NCBI GenBank assembly: GCA_964030475.1
Contig: CAXIPT010000001.1
Coordinates: 24,878,278-24,942,277, forward strand
DNA length: 64,000 nt
Origin: Tethya wilhelma
Taxonomy: Eukaryota; Porifera; Demospongiae; Tethyida; Tethyidae
Direction of reading: 5' to 3'
Part shown: piece by piece, positions 1-17,759 of the stretch
How positions within the stretch are numbered: the stretch's first letter is position 1
Layout of the letters: each line of letters begins with the position of its first letter
The notes under the pieces: model-generated
Database searches by the model: none
Told to the model about the DNA's origin: nothing
The model's input: only the letters and a program-made list of their open reading frames with translations
Translations under genes and position numbers: made by a program

Positions 1-922
1 CTTCTTGATCTCAGGCGGGATAACTGTAAAATTATTATTAATCGTTGCCACTGAGCCATAAATGTGGTTTACACATTCATGCAGATTGAGTGGGCGAAAA
101 TATTAATTGCATGCGTGTAGTAGATATGCATATATGGGCTGATTGTGTACCTGTTAATTAACATAATATTAGTATTTTGGTGATGATAATTTTTTTTTTT
201 TTTGACAATTTGCTACATAGAATGTTCAGCTAAGCTATTATACTCAAGTATATGCATTCACAGCTGCATGAGTTGACTGGAATGGTATATTTGATCCATC
301 ATGGACATGCACAAGTTGTCAACCACCATACGTAAGGGATGAAAATGGCAACAATGGTGGGCCTTGAACTTTCAACCATGAGATTGGAAGCACTATATAA
401 TTGCACAACCATGGAACACACACACACACACACACACATATACGCACACAGTCATGCATACCACGCCCAAAAAATCAAACACTTTCAGCTACCCTATCAT
501 ACGTACGGTAGTACGTATAGTAGGAATGGGTCGACTGTCCAATAGACACAATACAAAATGTTGGTCCGCACTATAAAAATCTACTCAAACAAAAAATAAC
601 CTTCAAAGTTGCTGAGAGGCTCTTACTGAAAGATTACCAACTGCATGTAAGGCCTAAAACTCACAAAAACTTTCCTTAGCACTCGTAGAGAGTGCCAGTG
701 GGAAGCCACCATAGTGTCATTTTTTGTTCTCTAACGTACNATGCAAAAATTTGGAAATTTTAGACACTTGTAACAGAGAAACTATACAAGTTTGAGGGCT
801 GTAATTCTATCTCAGTAAATCACTTAAGGTAACGTACCTGTTCACCAAGTTTCGGCAAAATCCATGAGGGTCATACAATTTGTGTGTTGATTTGACATGG
901 AATGACCCATATATTATTATAG
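1..922. other. Gene-poor left edge, probably intron of the metallophosphoesterase gene
   Basis: I see no convincing exon here. The stretch holds a (CA)n run at about 417-438, one copy of a 140-bp direct repeat at 495-637 and an N at 740. It ends in a normal acceptor (ttattattatag) at 922 that opens the coding exon at 923. Confidence 0.5.
495..637 (+). repeat. Direct repeat copy 1 (partner at 2862-3001)
   Basis: This stretch is nearly identical to 2862-3001. It starts with a self-complementary acgtacggtagtacgt block, shares the ggaatgggtcgactgtcc segment, and ends in the same caaagttgctgagaggctc segment. In the second copy that last segment is the end of the EARS2 reading frame, so this copy carries a fragment of the EARS2 3' end or both belong to one mobile repeat. 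Confidence 0.75.
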
Positions 923-1247
923 GTATGGCTCTCACAGTATGGACATCCATGCTGCTCTCAGTGGTCGTACCAAACACATACCAACCATTGTGCTAGCCCA
1001 CCAACCAAAGGCCGCTGCCGAAGCGATCATGTGGGACGACGTGAGACTGGTCCTCTCCGGACACACCCACGGAGGACAGTTCTTTCCCTTTATGGTCACT
1101 GTTTATATGTTTAACCCTTTCTTTGCTGGATTGTATCAGCCAAGGGAGAGCGTGTACGTGTATGTGAGTTCTGGGACAATGTTTTTTACCATTCCGTTTC
1201 GACACTATAGACCTGAGATAACTCACATAACACTAGTCAGTGCTTAG
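923..1247 (+). CDS. Metallophosphoesterase, C-terminal exon (TMPPE-like)
   Basis: This is the last exon of a calcineurin-like metallophosphoesterase, a family that hydrolyses phosphoester bonds with two metal ions. The exon opens after an acceptor at 921-922 and reads in frame from base 924 to a TAG at 1245-1247, about 107 residues. The family signatures are visible: a histidine in the LAHQPK block, then LVLSGHTHGGQ, the metal-binding GHxH motif near the C-terminus. The order HQPKA, GHTHGGQ, FFAGLYQ, SSGTMFF, PEITHITL matches the C-terminus of membrane-linked phosphoesterases of the TMPPE/YkuE type. The N-terminal catalytic half, and any membrane segments, must lie left of the window. The internal ATG at 939 is not expected to be the start. 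The family call is strong; the exact orthologue is not certain. Confidence 0.8.
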
Positions 1248-2861
1248 TGAATAACTATATTATTTTTTTATACCTTTAGTAACAATATAGTTTTCAAAAT
1301 TTGTCACACTAAAGTATTATATTTATTTATAATAGTATTATTATGTATGTGAAATAAAATGTGAAACTTTGGATTGTTACAGTGCATGCAAGTATTATAA
1401 TAATTATTATTATTTTGAATAATCATCAGTCGACCCTCAATATTGTTCAATCCTTGCAATTGTCTTGAAGATATTGCATAACTCACATAACCCTAAATCA
1501 GTGAGTAATTAAGTTAAGTGCTTATTTTTGTCAGTTGTGTAACCATTTAACTTGGTCTGGTGCGCGGATTGTACATGTATCAGATCGGGTAAAGATCGAC
1601 ATTGTAAACCGATGCGCGGCGCGCGCGGCGCAGCCAAATAGAATTAAAGTTTCAAATTCCTCAAGTCGACCGTTTATTTTGCTACATGTGTTTTCAGTAA
1701 CTGTTGGTAAGTTTTATTCAGCATGGTTTGAGCTATGAATGCAATACAGTTTTCAGTTACTGAGGTAAGTCATCAAGGCATGACATTGTATGTTTTCAAG
1801 TTCAGAATACTTTTATTATATCACTTCACTCTCTCAGTGATGCATGTTTATTTGCAATTGTTCAGAGCATGTAGACCAGTATCTTCATGATATGAGCCTC
1901 GGAAATTTTATCAATAATCATTTAGCTACCAGCCAGTTAATTAACTCACGGTAAGGAGAATGACATGTCAGGGTACACATGGGGTATTGTTTTCTTCTCA
2001 TATATATACTTTCCTATTACTTTTGTATTGCAGAGTTACGTAATATACAGTATCCGGATTTTGCCAGTGCTGCATTAAATAACCGGCACCATTCTTTAAT
2101 CTTTAATCTGCAAGCTTTAGTTTACAGAGCCAGTGCAGTATCCACGGCCTTAATGAAAAGGAATCAATTATTGATTGTCAAAAGCAACTGATATGTTGTT
2201 TTTGGACATTTCACTACTCGCCAAATCAACTTATACTTCTCAGTATAAGTTTGTTCAGAACAGTTTTGACATGTTCGGTATTATTGTTTACATGTATTAT
2301 CTATGGTTTCCTGAACTGGTTAGTTTTTGTAGTTATTCATTGTTGATGATTATCTGATTCTATTTTAGACAGGAATTCTAATCAGTAAGCTTAGCAGACA
2401 TTCTTATTCACCCCCCTATTTCTATTCATGCCCAGTTCCCCTCCTGTACACAGTAGGGTGGTTTGAGGTACAATGCCTTGTCATGAATTTATGCATAATA
2501 AGTGAATTCCAATTCCCAACGAGTGTGTGGATGGTGTGTACATGCAATAGCCTCATTTCCAGGCCTCTCCACAATAAATGTATTAGGCAATGTCTATAAC
2601 TTTTGGCATAATGTTATGGCATTGCGGTTGTCTGACTAACCACGTCACCACGTATACCTCATGCAAAATATCTCAATATATACTGGTGCATGCAGGACTG
2701 ATCCATATTAGCTACAAGTAGTAAAATTTCATAAAAATAAGAATGTAAACAGTATATTATAATGATTGAAGCAAAGCAGGACTCGGAATTTCGGCATATT
2801 AGTTTTTCAATAGTATAAACAATGCAGGCATGCACTCACCGGCATTAGAACTAGCACTTCA
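1248..2861. other. Intergenic stretch, nothing recognised
   Basis: This AT-rich sequence has only short reading frames without codon bias or recognisable motifs. A GC-rich, nearly self-complementary block (gatgcgcggcgcgcgcggcgc) lies at about 1610-1632. No gene is supported. Confidence 0.5.
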
Positions 2862-2967
2862 TTATCATACGTACGGTAGTACGTATAGTAGGAATGGGTC
2901 GACTGTCCCATAGACACAATACAAAATGTTGGTCACTATAAAAATCTAGTTAAGCAGAAAATAACCT

Positions 2968-8246
<5,279 letters not shown>

Positions 8247-8336
8247 TCAGCAGAGTATGCAAATGCATAGCGCATGCATAACCTAGTCTGGTGCCCAGAC
8301 CCTTTCTGCTAATTAGTAGGCGGGACAGCCTATTAA

Positions 8337-8696
8337 TGTCATAATTAAAGATTGACCGTTACCTTATTTGGTAACATACTCAAACAGGAACTCTAACTCT
8401 TTGTACTCTTTAGCATGCTTACACCTGTAACTTAGGTCACTAGTAACTCAATAGACTTACGGTAACTAATTTGCTTGTTAGACTTAGCATTAGGATGTAT
8501 GACTTTATTAATTGTATAGGATGTGTATTCTTTAATCTATGTCTGTTCTGTATTTGTACTTATTTGGATGTTTTGCTCCTCTTCCTTTCTAGACTTTTCT
8601 GTCACTTTCTTTTTGTATAAATAGTCTACTCTTTTTGTAACTTGCATGAGAAGTTATTCGATTCACTTTGAGTTAGTCTATACTCACGATATCACA
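8337..8696 (+). repeat. 5' LTR of the gypsy element
   Basis: Starts TGTCATAATT and ends GATATCACA. A TATA-like tataaatag lies at 8616-8624 and is the likely core promoter. The same 360-bp unit recurs as a solo LTR at 50635-50994. Confidence 0.95.
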
Positions 8697-8712
8697 TTTG
8701 GCGACGAGGATT
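8697..8712 (+). promoter_or_regulatory. Putative primer-binding site
   Basis: The tttggcgacgaggatt segment directly follows the 5' LTR, and its internal TGG could pair with a tRNA CCA end. I cannot name the tRNA. Confidence 0.5.
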
Positions 8713-8739
8713 TTGGATCCTACCTACTCACTCTTCATC

Positions 8740-11700
8740 ATGGCCACTGCAACCCAATACGGTGCAATCACGGAGTTCCACCCAGAGTCGGACTCTATTA
8801 AAGCTTATTTCGAACGGGCAGATCTGTATTTTATGGCGAACAAAGTCACTGAAGACAAGCAGAAGGTTGCTATCCTTCTCAGCTTAATTGGAGTACCCAT
8901 TTATTCTCTGCTGAGTGATTTGCTGGCGCCATCTCCGCCAGGCTCCAAGTCATTAAAAGTGATCTCTGAGACACTGTGCAAACATTTTCAGCCTAAACGG
9001 ACGGTGATCGCTGACCGATTTCATTTTCACAAACGTGATCAGGCTGCAGGGGAGAGTATTGCAGACTATGATGCCAATCTAAGGAAATTGGCTGCCCACT
9101 GCCAGTTCGGAGATGGCCTAACTGAGGCCCTACGTGATCGTTTTGTCTGTGGACTGCGACACGATGCCATTCAACGCCGCCTGCTCTCTGAAACAGAGCT
9201 TACCTACAAGAAAGCCATGGAAATTGCCCAGGCTATGGAAACTGCTGACCAAAGCTCGAAGTCTTTCAAGACAGCCACGGAACATCCCGTGCGGAAACTG
9301 TACACTAAGGATGCTCCATCGAAGAATCTTTGCTACCGATGCAACCGCCCAGGCCACAGTGCCACTACTTGCAAATTTAAGGAGGCCGAATGCCATGCTT
9401 GCGGCAAGAAGGGCCACATTGCTCCTGCGTGTCAATCTAAATTGAAAGCCCAGGCACGGAAGAAGCCAACACCCACAAAAGGGAAGCACTGGAGTAAGAA
9501 ATCAGAGAAAACTCACCAGATCCAGAGTGAACAGCCGGCTGAGGCTGAGGAATCCAGTGACGAATACCCTATCTTCAAATTAGGTGAGCACTCAAGCAAA
9601 CCTATTGAGGTCCCCCTGGTTATCAACGACCAGCGCCTTACCATGGAATTGGACACCGGAGCCGCTGTCTCCATCATCTCTGAGGCTACTAGGAAGAAAC
9701 TCTTTCCTCAGGAGAAACTCCACAGCTCCCAGATTGTCTTGAAGACATACACGGATGAACCAATCCAACTCAAAGGGAACCTACATGTACGTGTGCAGTA
9801 CGGTGATCAAGTTGCCAAGTTAGCACTAGTTGTGGTTGACGGAGACGGCCCTAGTCTATTTGGACGAAACTGGCTCAAGTACCTCAAATTGAACTGGAAC
9901 GAGATAGCAGCTGTACACTCAATCCGGAATGATGGTCTCAATGCCGTAGTACAGCAACATGCTACACTTTTCAAAGATGGACTCGGAGCAGTCGAACCGT
10001 TCCGAGCAACACTTCACGTCAACCCTGATGCAACACCAAAGTTTTTCAAACCTCGCCCTGTTCCCTTTGCCATTAAAGAGGCCATTGGCAGGGAGCTTGA
10101 TCGCATGGAAAAGCAAGGCACAATTGAACACGTGGCCCACAGTGAGTGGGCTGCACCCATAGTAGCTGTCCCAAAGAAGGACGGTACTTTTCGCATTTGT
10201 GGGGACTATAAGGTTACTGTTAACCAATCACTTGCTGTCGACCAGTACCCCTTACCGAAACCTGAGGAATTGTTTGCAACACTGGCTGGAGGAAAAATTT
10301 TCACCAAGTTGGATCTGTCCCAGGCATACCTGCAATTGCAACTGGACGAGAAATCGAGGTCATTTGTCACCATCAATACACACCAAGGCCTGTACCGATG
10401 TAACCGACTCCCATTCGGAGTTGCTTCAGCACCAGCATTATTCCAGAAACTGATGGATACGGTCCTACAAGGAATACCAGGAGTCACTTGCTACATTGAT
10501 GACATTCTCATCAGCTCACCTGACGAAGCGAGTCACCTCAAGACCCTCGACACTGTGCTCGAGCGACTGGAGAAGCATGGATTCAGGTTGAAGCTTGCAA
10601 AGTGCCAATTCCTGATGCCATCAGTGGACTACCTTGGACATGTGATCGATGCACATGGGATTCGTGCCATGCCAGAGAAGGTCGATGCAATTGAGAAGGC
10701 TCCACCTCCACAGAATGTCACAGAACTCCGCTCCTTCCTTGGGCTGCTGAATTACTACGGGAAATTCATCCCAAATCTCGCCACTACCTTACACCCATTG
10801 AACGATCTCCTGAAGGCGGATCAAAAGTGGGAGTGGACACCGGAATGTGCCAAAGCTTTCAAGGATGCCAAAGAACACCTCTCATCAAAGAAGGTGCTTA
10901 CCCACTATGACCCCAAGTTACCACTTAATCTCGCAACTGATGCCTCTGCATACGGCATTGGAGCCGTACTTTCCCATGTCTTACCTGATGGTTCTGAACG
11001 GCCTATTGCTTTTGCCTCCCGCACACTCTCGGTGACTGAAAGAAATTATGCACAAATAGAGAAGGAGGCTCTTTCTATCGTGTTCGGCATCAAGAAGTTT
11101 CATCAATACCTGTATGGCCGACAATTTAGTCTGATAACCGACCACAAGCCCCTTACAGCTATCTTTGGTCCCAAGAAAGGTGTACCTGCACTAGCTGCTG
11201 CACGACTACAAAGATGGTCTCTACTTCTCTCAGCGTACAGCTACAGTATCACCTACAAGCCCACTGATCAACACAGTAACGCAGATGGTCTCTCTCGACT
11301 GCCACTGCCAACTCTAGCACATTCTAAGTGCAACACTGACAGCATCTTCAACATGGCTCAGATTCAAGCTTTATCTGTTACTGCTTCTGAGATTCAGACA
11401 CACACACGCTCTGATCGTGTTCTTAGCAAAGTTTACCAGTATGTCAAATCTGGATGGCCCAACCAAGTTGACAAAGAATTACAACCTCACAAGTCTCGTC
11501 AAAGTGAGATTGTCCTGGAAGGTGGTTGTTTGATGTGGGGAATTCGTGTAACCATCCCTGAATGCCTGCAAGCAGCAGTACTACAATCTCTACATGCCAA
11601 TTACCCTGGAATTTCTAGAATGAAAGCCATAGCACGCAGTTATTTCTGGTGGATTGGATTGGATGGAGGCATTGAAAACATTGCAAAATCTTGCACTGCC

Positions 11701-12541
11701 TGTCAAGCTGTCAAATCGGCGCCACTAGTGGCACCTCTTCACCCATGGATATGGCCTGACGCCCCCTGGAAGCGTGTTCATGTGGATTTCGCAGGACCCT
11801 TCCTTGGAAAGATGTTCTTTAATTGTTGTTGTGGATGCACATTCCAAATGGCCTGAAGACATTATGATGCCTAGTACCACCTCTCAAGTCACCATCGAAG
11901 TGCTACGCTCACTGTTTTCTCGGTATGGTCTTCCTGAACAATTAGTTTCGGACAATGGACCACAATTCACTTCCGAAGAATTTGCCAAGTTCACCAAGAT
12001 GAATGGAATCAAGCATATTCTCTCTGCTCCATATCATCCAGCATCAAATGGGCTAGCTGAACGATTCGTCCAGACTTTCAAGCGAGCCATGAAGGCTAGT
12101 GAGACGGAACAAGGATCTCTCAATCAGAGACTGAATCAATTCCTATTCACCTATCGTTTCTCACCACATGCTTCCACCACTGTCTCGCCCAGTGAGCTAT
12201 TCCTTGGAAGAACACTGCGCACCAGGTTCGACCTACTCAAACCAAACATCAACCAGAGAGTCCATACTAAACAAGCTACACAGAAGGCCCAACATGACTT
12301 GCATTCAAGGTCTCGATCTTTTTCACAAGGAGCATCACTCATGGTTCGTGATTATCGACCAAACTCCAACAAGTGGATACCTGGAACTATTGTCTCGGAA
12401 CTGAGTCCCGTTACCTATTTCGTCAAGAATGAAGGTGGCAGTATTGTGAAACGCCACACTGACCAGATACGAAAAGGATTTGTGATCACTCACAGCCACA
12501 ACCAGATTGGATACAGGATAATTTCCAGTACACTGAACTGA
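8740..12541 (+). pseudogene. Gypsy gag-pol polyprotein with frame breaks
   Basis: One frame from the ATG at 8740 to 11856 carries gag and most of pol. In residues from that ATG, two CCHC zinc knuckles lie at about 197-235 (CYRCNRPGHSATTC is the first), an aspartic protease LDTGA near 304, reverse transcriptase with YIDD near 585, RNase H (TDAS) near 733, and an HHCC integrase zinc finger at about 953-988. The integrase core is interrupted in the T run at 11816-11820. Its remaining catalytic part (VSDNGPQF and the following acidic residue) continues in another frame up to 12541. A proline- and arginine-rich tail after about 12470 appears in a third frame, which suggests a second break. Encoding gag and pol in one frame is common in this group. 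The copy is probably non-functional. Confidence 0.92.
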
Positions 12542-12651
12542 CATCCTCTGTTGAACCCGAACCTGAACACCCTGTTGAGACTACTCGGCGTTACCCCGAT
12601 CGTGACCGCCGACCTCCTCATCGCTTAATGTTTATTGTCTGAGAACTTGTT

Positions 12652-12668
12652 GTTTAGAGGGGAGGAAA
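12652..12668 (+). promoter_or_regulatory. Polypurine tract
   Basis: The purine run agaggggaggaaa lies immediately before the TG of the 3' LTR, the expected plus-strand priming site. Confidence 0.8.
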
Positions 12669-12981
12669 TGTCATAATTAAAGATTGACCGTTACCCTATT
12701 TGGTAACATACTCAAACAAAAACTCTTTGTACTCTTTACCATGCTTACACCTGTAACTTAGGTCACTAGTAACTCAATAGACTTACTGTAACTAATTTGC
12801 TGGTTAGACTTAGCATTAGGATGTATGACTTTATTAATTGTAAAGGATGTGTATTCTTTAATCTATGTCTGTTCTGTATTTGTACTTATTTGGATGTTTT
12901 GCTCCTTTTCCTTTCTAGACTTTTCTGTCACTTTCTTTTTGTATAAATAGGCTACTCTTTTTGTAATGTGCACGAGAAGTT
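12669..12981 (+). repeat. 3' LTR, truncated
   Basis: Matches the 5' LTR from TGTCATAATT to the gagaagtta segment, then leaves it before the terminal 45 bases. It lacks about 10 bases present after caaacagg in the 5' LTR. The expected target duplication on this side is lost. Confidence 0.92.
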
Positions 12982-13284
12982 AGAGCCACATATGTACTTG
13001 TGGTTGTTTCTTGAGAATGTTGCTGAATGTTAGCATAGTTTTGGAATACAGCCAAATAAGATTGTTTAGAGGGCAATTACTGTCAAGCGCAGGATCCCCA
13101 TTTCGACATATGTACTACTTTAAAATGGACATAAAGGACAAAACTTCCGCTCCCCAGAAACTTAATGTCTGTTATAGAGTAGTTCCACTGTAGTGGATGC
13201 TATTGCACATGGGCCTAGCTACAGCATAAATAGTGTCCAAATTATATATTATGTTATAGGTCAGACAATAAACAAGGTAGGTGG

Positions 13285-13535
13285 AAATTTTTTATGGCAA
13301 CCAAACTTTTCAAGTAAAATCGTTTCATCAAATACTAAAATTCTATCCCTACAGAATTTTGATATCATGTTTCCATGGTGAGAAATTCTGTGCTTTCCAT
13401 TTAAAGCACACCCACTGTAAGCCTATTACAGGTCATATCTCAACATGGAAATGTCATATCAAATTCCACAGGAATAAAATTTTAGTATTTGATGAGACGA
13501 TACCACTGAAAAAGTTTGGTTGCCATAGCAACAGG
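13285..13535. mobile_element. Foldback (hairpin) MITE
   Basis: Arms of about 100 bases are complementary: atggcaaccaaacttttca near the left end pairs with aagtttggttgccat near the right, and cagaattttgatatca pairs with the tgatatcaaattcc-type sequence nearer the centre. The loop is only a few tens of bases. No coding frame spans it. Confidence 0.75.
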
Positions 13536-13625
13536 GAATATTCTGCCTAATTAATTATTCACGGGTGGTTAGTTACATGACCACCATGCATCCGTTTGCA
13601 TGGTGATAACACAATTAGTTTTTAA

Positions 13626-13747
13626 GTTATAGTTAATGCATAGTAGGTTGGGAGTTATGGCAGTAAACGTCCAATGCCCAACAGCACAGCCCGAGGGCGA
13701 GGACGTTAACGTTGCCATAACTCCCAACCTACGGTGCATTAACTATT
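13626..13747. repeat. Inverted repeat hairpin
   Basis: The left arm gttggg-agttatggca with the flanking gttaatgca pairs with the right arm tgccataactcccaacctac and tgcattaac. Arms are about 40 bases around a 35-base loop. Confidence 0.7.
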
Positions 13748-13749
13748 TT

Positions 13750-15663
13750 ATATCCCATTTCTGATTGGTCACGTACTTCAGAGTAACAGCTCTACTCAGT
13801 TTTTAGTCGTGACATTCATTTAGAAAGAAGCAGAAGCTAAAATATAGTGAGTTTCTTCTCTGCCGCTCTATCTGGTTTCTACAGTCTTCAAAGTTCTCCT
13901 TCTTTGTCCAGAAAAAGCGCTTGAACTACACGAGCAAATTCAGAAAACTCAGTAAACTAAACTTTCTACAGTCCTCAGAGTTCTCCTTTGTCCAGAAAAG
14001 CGCTCGAACAAAATTATTCAACGTATCCAGAAAACTTAGTAACTAAACCAAACGCTACTTATTCCAGAATAACAGTGGCTTGGTATTTAGCTAGTAACCT
14101 ACACTAAGCCTAAACAATCGACAGAAAGTACCAAACTCTCTTAACAGAAGTGGCAGATGGTAAAACTTGACTTTACTTCATCTTTTGTCTGAGTCTGTCA
14201 GTCTTCTTGCGCGTAGTTCAAGGTTCAACTTTATTATTGATAATTGCGTTTCCAGCCCAACCCACTCGTTACTGTTATATTGCCAGAGGGAGGGAGTTAT
14301 GAGCAATAACCACCACTTCCATATGGGAGAAAATACATTAGATGGGATTTATGATATGATATATTAAGGAAAAGTTAGCTAATTAGGGTCCCAGTCCTTA
14401 ATGCACCTGAGCAGCTTCCATAACTTCACCTGACATAATTATGCCATGGCTTTGCTTTGGCTGTAAAAACTAGGAAAGTTCTATGTCGACAAATGCTTAC
14501 CGTTTGGGCTGCATTCTTGTTTAACTTGATAGCTGATGCACTAGAATACATACTGAAACATAACTAAACACATAATTCACTATCTAGATGATTTTCTTGT
14601 AATGGCCCTAGAGCAATGATCAGTTTGTTAATTTCTACTTACTTGCAGCTGTGTTGTCCAAAGAGAAAGTAGCAACAATTCAGTATACATACCATTATGT
14701 TTGCTATTTGAAGTCTATCGTTCTTGTGGCAATGGAGGTTATGCAATGAGCGTGGTCAAAGACCGGAAGTTGCCATGTTCACATAATTTTCTCCGTATCA
14801 TATTTGCTCTACTGAACTGAAGTAGCAGTGAATATCTGCTAGTTTTTCAAGCTCATTAACTAAAATACAGTTTCTCTTTATGCCATCCAACTTTTGATCA
14901 AGCACCAAGGTGAGCGAATAAGAAAAAAAACTGCTGCAAAAGTCACCGTTTTGTACTACTGACATACGGCACGTGGTCAGCTTGCCCTCAAACATGGCAG
15001 ATTGCCTGAGTTGCCAAAGGATCCGGACATGCCCGTGGTTTCACTTCCGGTGCATAACCTCTTATCAAATGCAATACTAGTTTTGTTCAATGAGGCCGCC
15101 AGTAATTTGTAGTGTGCTTTATTTAGAATGCAATTGTGCAATATTGAACTTTGTACTCTTAGCTGTGCACACTGCGCCATGACTGAATTTCTAGCTAAAT
15201 TTTTGACCAAGAGAGTCCTGGCTGAATGCTTCTGGGATAGAAACAGAGCCAAAACAGATACCGGGGATGTTGTCACATCATAATCAAAGGGGCTGGCCCA
15301 TCCATGCATGCTCCACTTATATACCTTACATAAAAATACTCTCTTTGAATGTATAAGAAGACTCTCTTTGAATGGCCTTTCTTATAAGTATATAGCTACT
15401 TTCAGGAATTTTGTCGTATAATTACATCTGTTTCTATCATTGTTACATTCTTCAAGAATAATAATTATTATTATCAATAGAACTTTTAAAGTAAGATTGA
15501 AGAACAGAAATCATTGTTGGAGGATATCTATGGCCAAATATTATGAGATTGTTCAACTTACTGTGATTGAGAACTAAATAAGTGATCACGCGGATAGGAA
15601 AGTGATGATTGGCAAACAATATAATTATAATAGTTATGATTACTATGTACCAGAATCAAGACT
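13750..15663. other. No gene recognised; short tandem duplication
   Basis: A diverged tandem duplication of about 85-90 bases lies at 13877-14048 (each copy has a ttctacagtc start, a tttgtccagaaaa core and an actaaac end). Minus-strand open frames at 14798-14995 and 14977-15309 lack motifs and overlap each other, and I do not call them genes. An ETS-like ccggaagt motif occurs at 14764 and, reversed, near 15047. Confidence 0.4.
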
Positions 15664-15846
15664 CTAATCGAGCAATTTGTAGTCCTTATCAGTGGCTGGA
15701 TTTTCAGTGACTTGTTCCGTTCCATCTTCAAATTTAGTCACCCACTGGTGTCTTTCATCTTTCCCAATTATGACCCCAGTATACCACACATTCAAGTCGT
15801 CTTCCATAAAAGTTCTCTTCTTGTCTGGTTTTACGGCTTGAAGAGT
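15664..15846 (-). CDS. Terminal exon, possible Tudor/Spindlin-like protein
   Basis: This exon lacks a start codon. It opens after an acceptor (tgcctgtag) and reads 60 residues to a TAG at 15664-15666. The sequence has a long gap-free frame with typical coding composition (DDLNVWYTGVIIGKDERH, then WVTKFEDGTEQV). A Trp-Tyr-x-Gly-x-Ile strand followed by a basic turn and an acidic FEDGTE strand resembles a Tudor-type barrel as in Spindlin proteins, but the match is by eye and weak. Upstream exons should lie at higher coordinates; the N at 16120 and the annexin on the other strand break that search. Confidence 0.5.
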   Translation of the reverse strand, partial: TLQAVKPDKKRTFMEDDLNVWYTGVIIGKDERHQWVTKFEDGTEQVTENPATDKDYKLLD

Positions 15847-16263
15847 CTACAGGCATATAAACAAAGAGCTATTTAGATATAGCAGATGCAACTAGCAGGT
15901 CACAGTAACGGTCACTCATTACAGCATTACAAGTAAGCATGATACTCCAATTGATGCACTGTCTACATTTAGTTGAGTTTAAGTTCAGAAGAAGATATCA
16001 TATAACAAGACTTATATGAGTCAGGTGCACAGATTTTACAGGCATGCATGGCACATAACAATTGGAATACTATTATACTGACTATGACCTGGATGGAAAA
16101 GGCTTTTCAGGCCCAGTAANGTAGTCATGTGCCGATAGTGCCGAAATTGTGACATTCCTTGTTTCATTACTTTTTATGGCACTGCCCATTCCTACACTCA
16201 TTATTTTTTATAAATTTTTATTATACTTGTTATAGTAATTTTTAATCCAATGTCACATTTCAG

Positions 16264-17208
16264 GCACTTTACAGGGCGGGCGAAGGAAGGTGGGGAACTG
16301 ATGAATCCAAGTAAGTCATCACAGCTAGCAAATAATCAGTTAATAAACGGTTTACCATAATCATGGTACCCTCCTAGGTTGGTAGAGGGTCTATAGCTCG
16401 ATAGACTAGGATGAAATATTATACTTGTGTATCATTTTGTACTGTTTTCTGTTCAGGTTTAACCAGATCTTGGCTGCTAAAAGTTATACCCACCTCCGGG
16501 CTGTCTTTCAGGAGTACTCTAAGGTTGAATTAAACTTTCAGGTGCAGGTATATAATATGCTATGCAATGATGTAACTGTGTGTCTGTAGATTTGCAAGTA
16601 TGATATTGAGCAATCTATTTCTCGCGAAATGAGTGGTGATCTGAAAAATGGGATGCTAACTGTTGGTATGATACAGAGTCCATATCAATACATGCAACTA
16701 CAGGTTTATTAGAATGATTATAAATTATCTATGCTTCAGTGAAATGTGTACGAGATAGGCCATCCTACTTTGCTGAAAGACTCTACAAGTCGATGAAGGT
16801 GAGTATAGATTGAAGGTTCAACTTGGTCCAAGATTTATGGTGGACTGTCATTATGTGGCCTATATACAAGATTGACTCATGCATGCATGCCTGTGCATGT
16901 ATAGGGTCTGGGTACTAATGACAATGTACTGGTTCGTGTGATGGTGTCTCGCTGTGAGGTGGACATGGTGCAGATCAAAGACAAGTTCTACAGCAAGTAC
17001 CACAAGACCCTGGGCTCCTTCATCAAGGTTGAAAAATTCATATAATTAATTGCCCCTAGTTATAAAATTATGTGCCCCTATTCATTTTGTTTCTCTTAAT
17101 CATGCATAAATTTTGTACATACTTACTTGGTATACAATAATTGTGTAGGGTGACACAAGTGGAGACTATAAGAGGATCCTGATGGCACTTGCCCGAGAGG
17201 ATCTGTAG
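16264..17208 (+). CDS. Annexin, C-terminal half (six exons)
   Basis: Calcium-dependent phospholipid-binding protein of the cytosol and membrane surfaces. Six exons join in phase: 16264-16310, 16457-16523, 16590-16665, 16740-16798, 16905-17027 and 17149-17208, 143 residues ending in TAG. The GEGRWGTDES loop is the calcium-binding start of one annexin repeat; DIEQSISREMSGDL and VVKCVRDRPSYFAERLY are its later helices. KGLGTNDN starts the last repeat, which ends in MALAREDL. I chose the donor after EYSK at 16523 because it restores the usual spacing to DIEQS; the next GT at 16542 would insert extra residues. The N-terminal two repeats are missing, and an N at 16120 lies just upstream. Confidence 0.93.
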
Positions 17209-17608
17209 CAGCCAACCGTATAGATGCAGGCCATAAGACTACTTTGCAGTTTCATAACTGTTTACACCTTTTATTTCAGGGTATGTATAGAGTTATAGTT
17301 ATAAGGTTTAAAATACAGCTGTATGTAGAGTTGTGCATTATCACAGAGTTATAACAATAATAAGTTATGATGTTTATTTTTCATGGTTAAATGGCCATTG
17401 GTATAATTATTGTAATGGTAATGGTGTTGATAATTATAATGATTATCTCCTAAACGATAGCTAGCTTATCATGGCAACAATTACAGAGGTTAACCAAACT
17501 TGCCTCAACATGTTCATCCAGTTAATTTGGTCATGTGACATGAATATCATGAATAAATTAATTAAGATTTCTCGAATTTCTGAATAATTAATTATGCAGT
17601 CATGAACA

Positions 17609-17650
<42 letters not shown>

Positions 17651-17759
17651 TTTCCACGCCACCATAGGCGCAATGGGGGGAAGGGGGAACAATACACACA
17701 CAAACAATCGTCACAAAAATAAGCAAATAAAAATGAGGAGAGAGAGAGAGAGATCAGAA
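17209..17759. other. Annexin 3' flank with (ATT)n
   Basis: AT-rich sequence with an (ATT)n microsatellite at about 17610-17648 and an (AG)n tract near 17738-17752. No coding sequence seen. Confidence 0.5.

Larger units (their letters stand above)
8337..12981 (+). mobile_element. Ty3/gypsy LTR retrotransposon, nearly complete
   Basis: A 360-bp 5' LTR (TG...CA), a putative primer site, a gag-pol frame, a purine tract and a 3' LTR occur in canonical order. The 3' LTR stops about 45 bp early at 12981. By eye the LTRs differ by around ten substitutions plus a 10-bp indel, which points to an old insertion. The coding region has at least one frame break, so this copy is probably inactive. No envelope frame is present. 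It landed about 140 bp upstream of the EARS2 start. Confidence 0.95.

Noticed and set aside
1610..1632. GC-rich palindrome-like block
   Set aside because: Too short and isolated to assign a function; probably a simple-sequence fluctuation.
1535..2357. Three plus-strand frames of 60-70 codons
   Set aside because: AT-rich composition, no splice context and no motif; consistent with chance.
9130..12404. Several other open frames over 60 codons in the gypsy region
   Set aside because: They are shadows of the gag-pol frame on both strands and show no independent motifs.
14977..15309. 110-residue minus-strand frame
   Set aside because: No motif or splice support, and it overlaps another minus-strand frame (14798-14995) at its edge; composition is not convincing.
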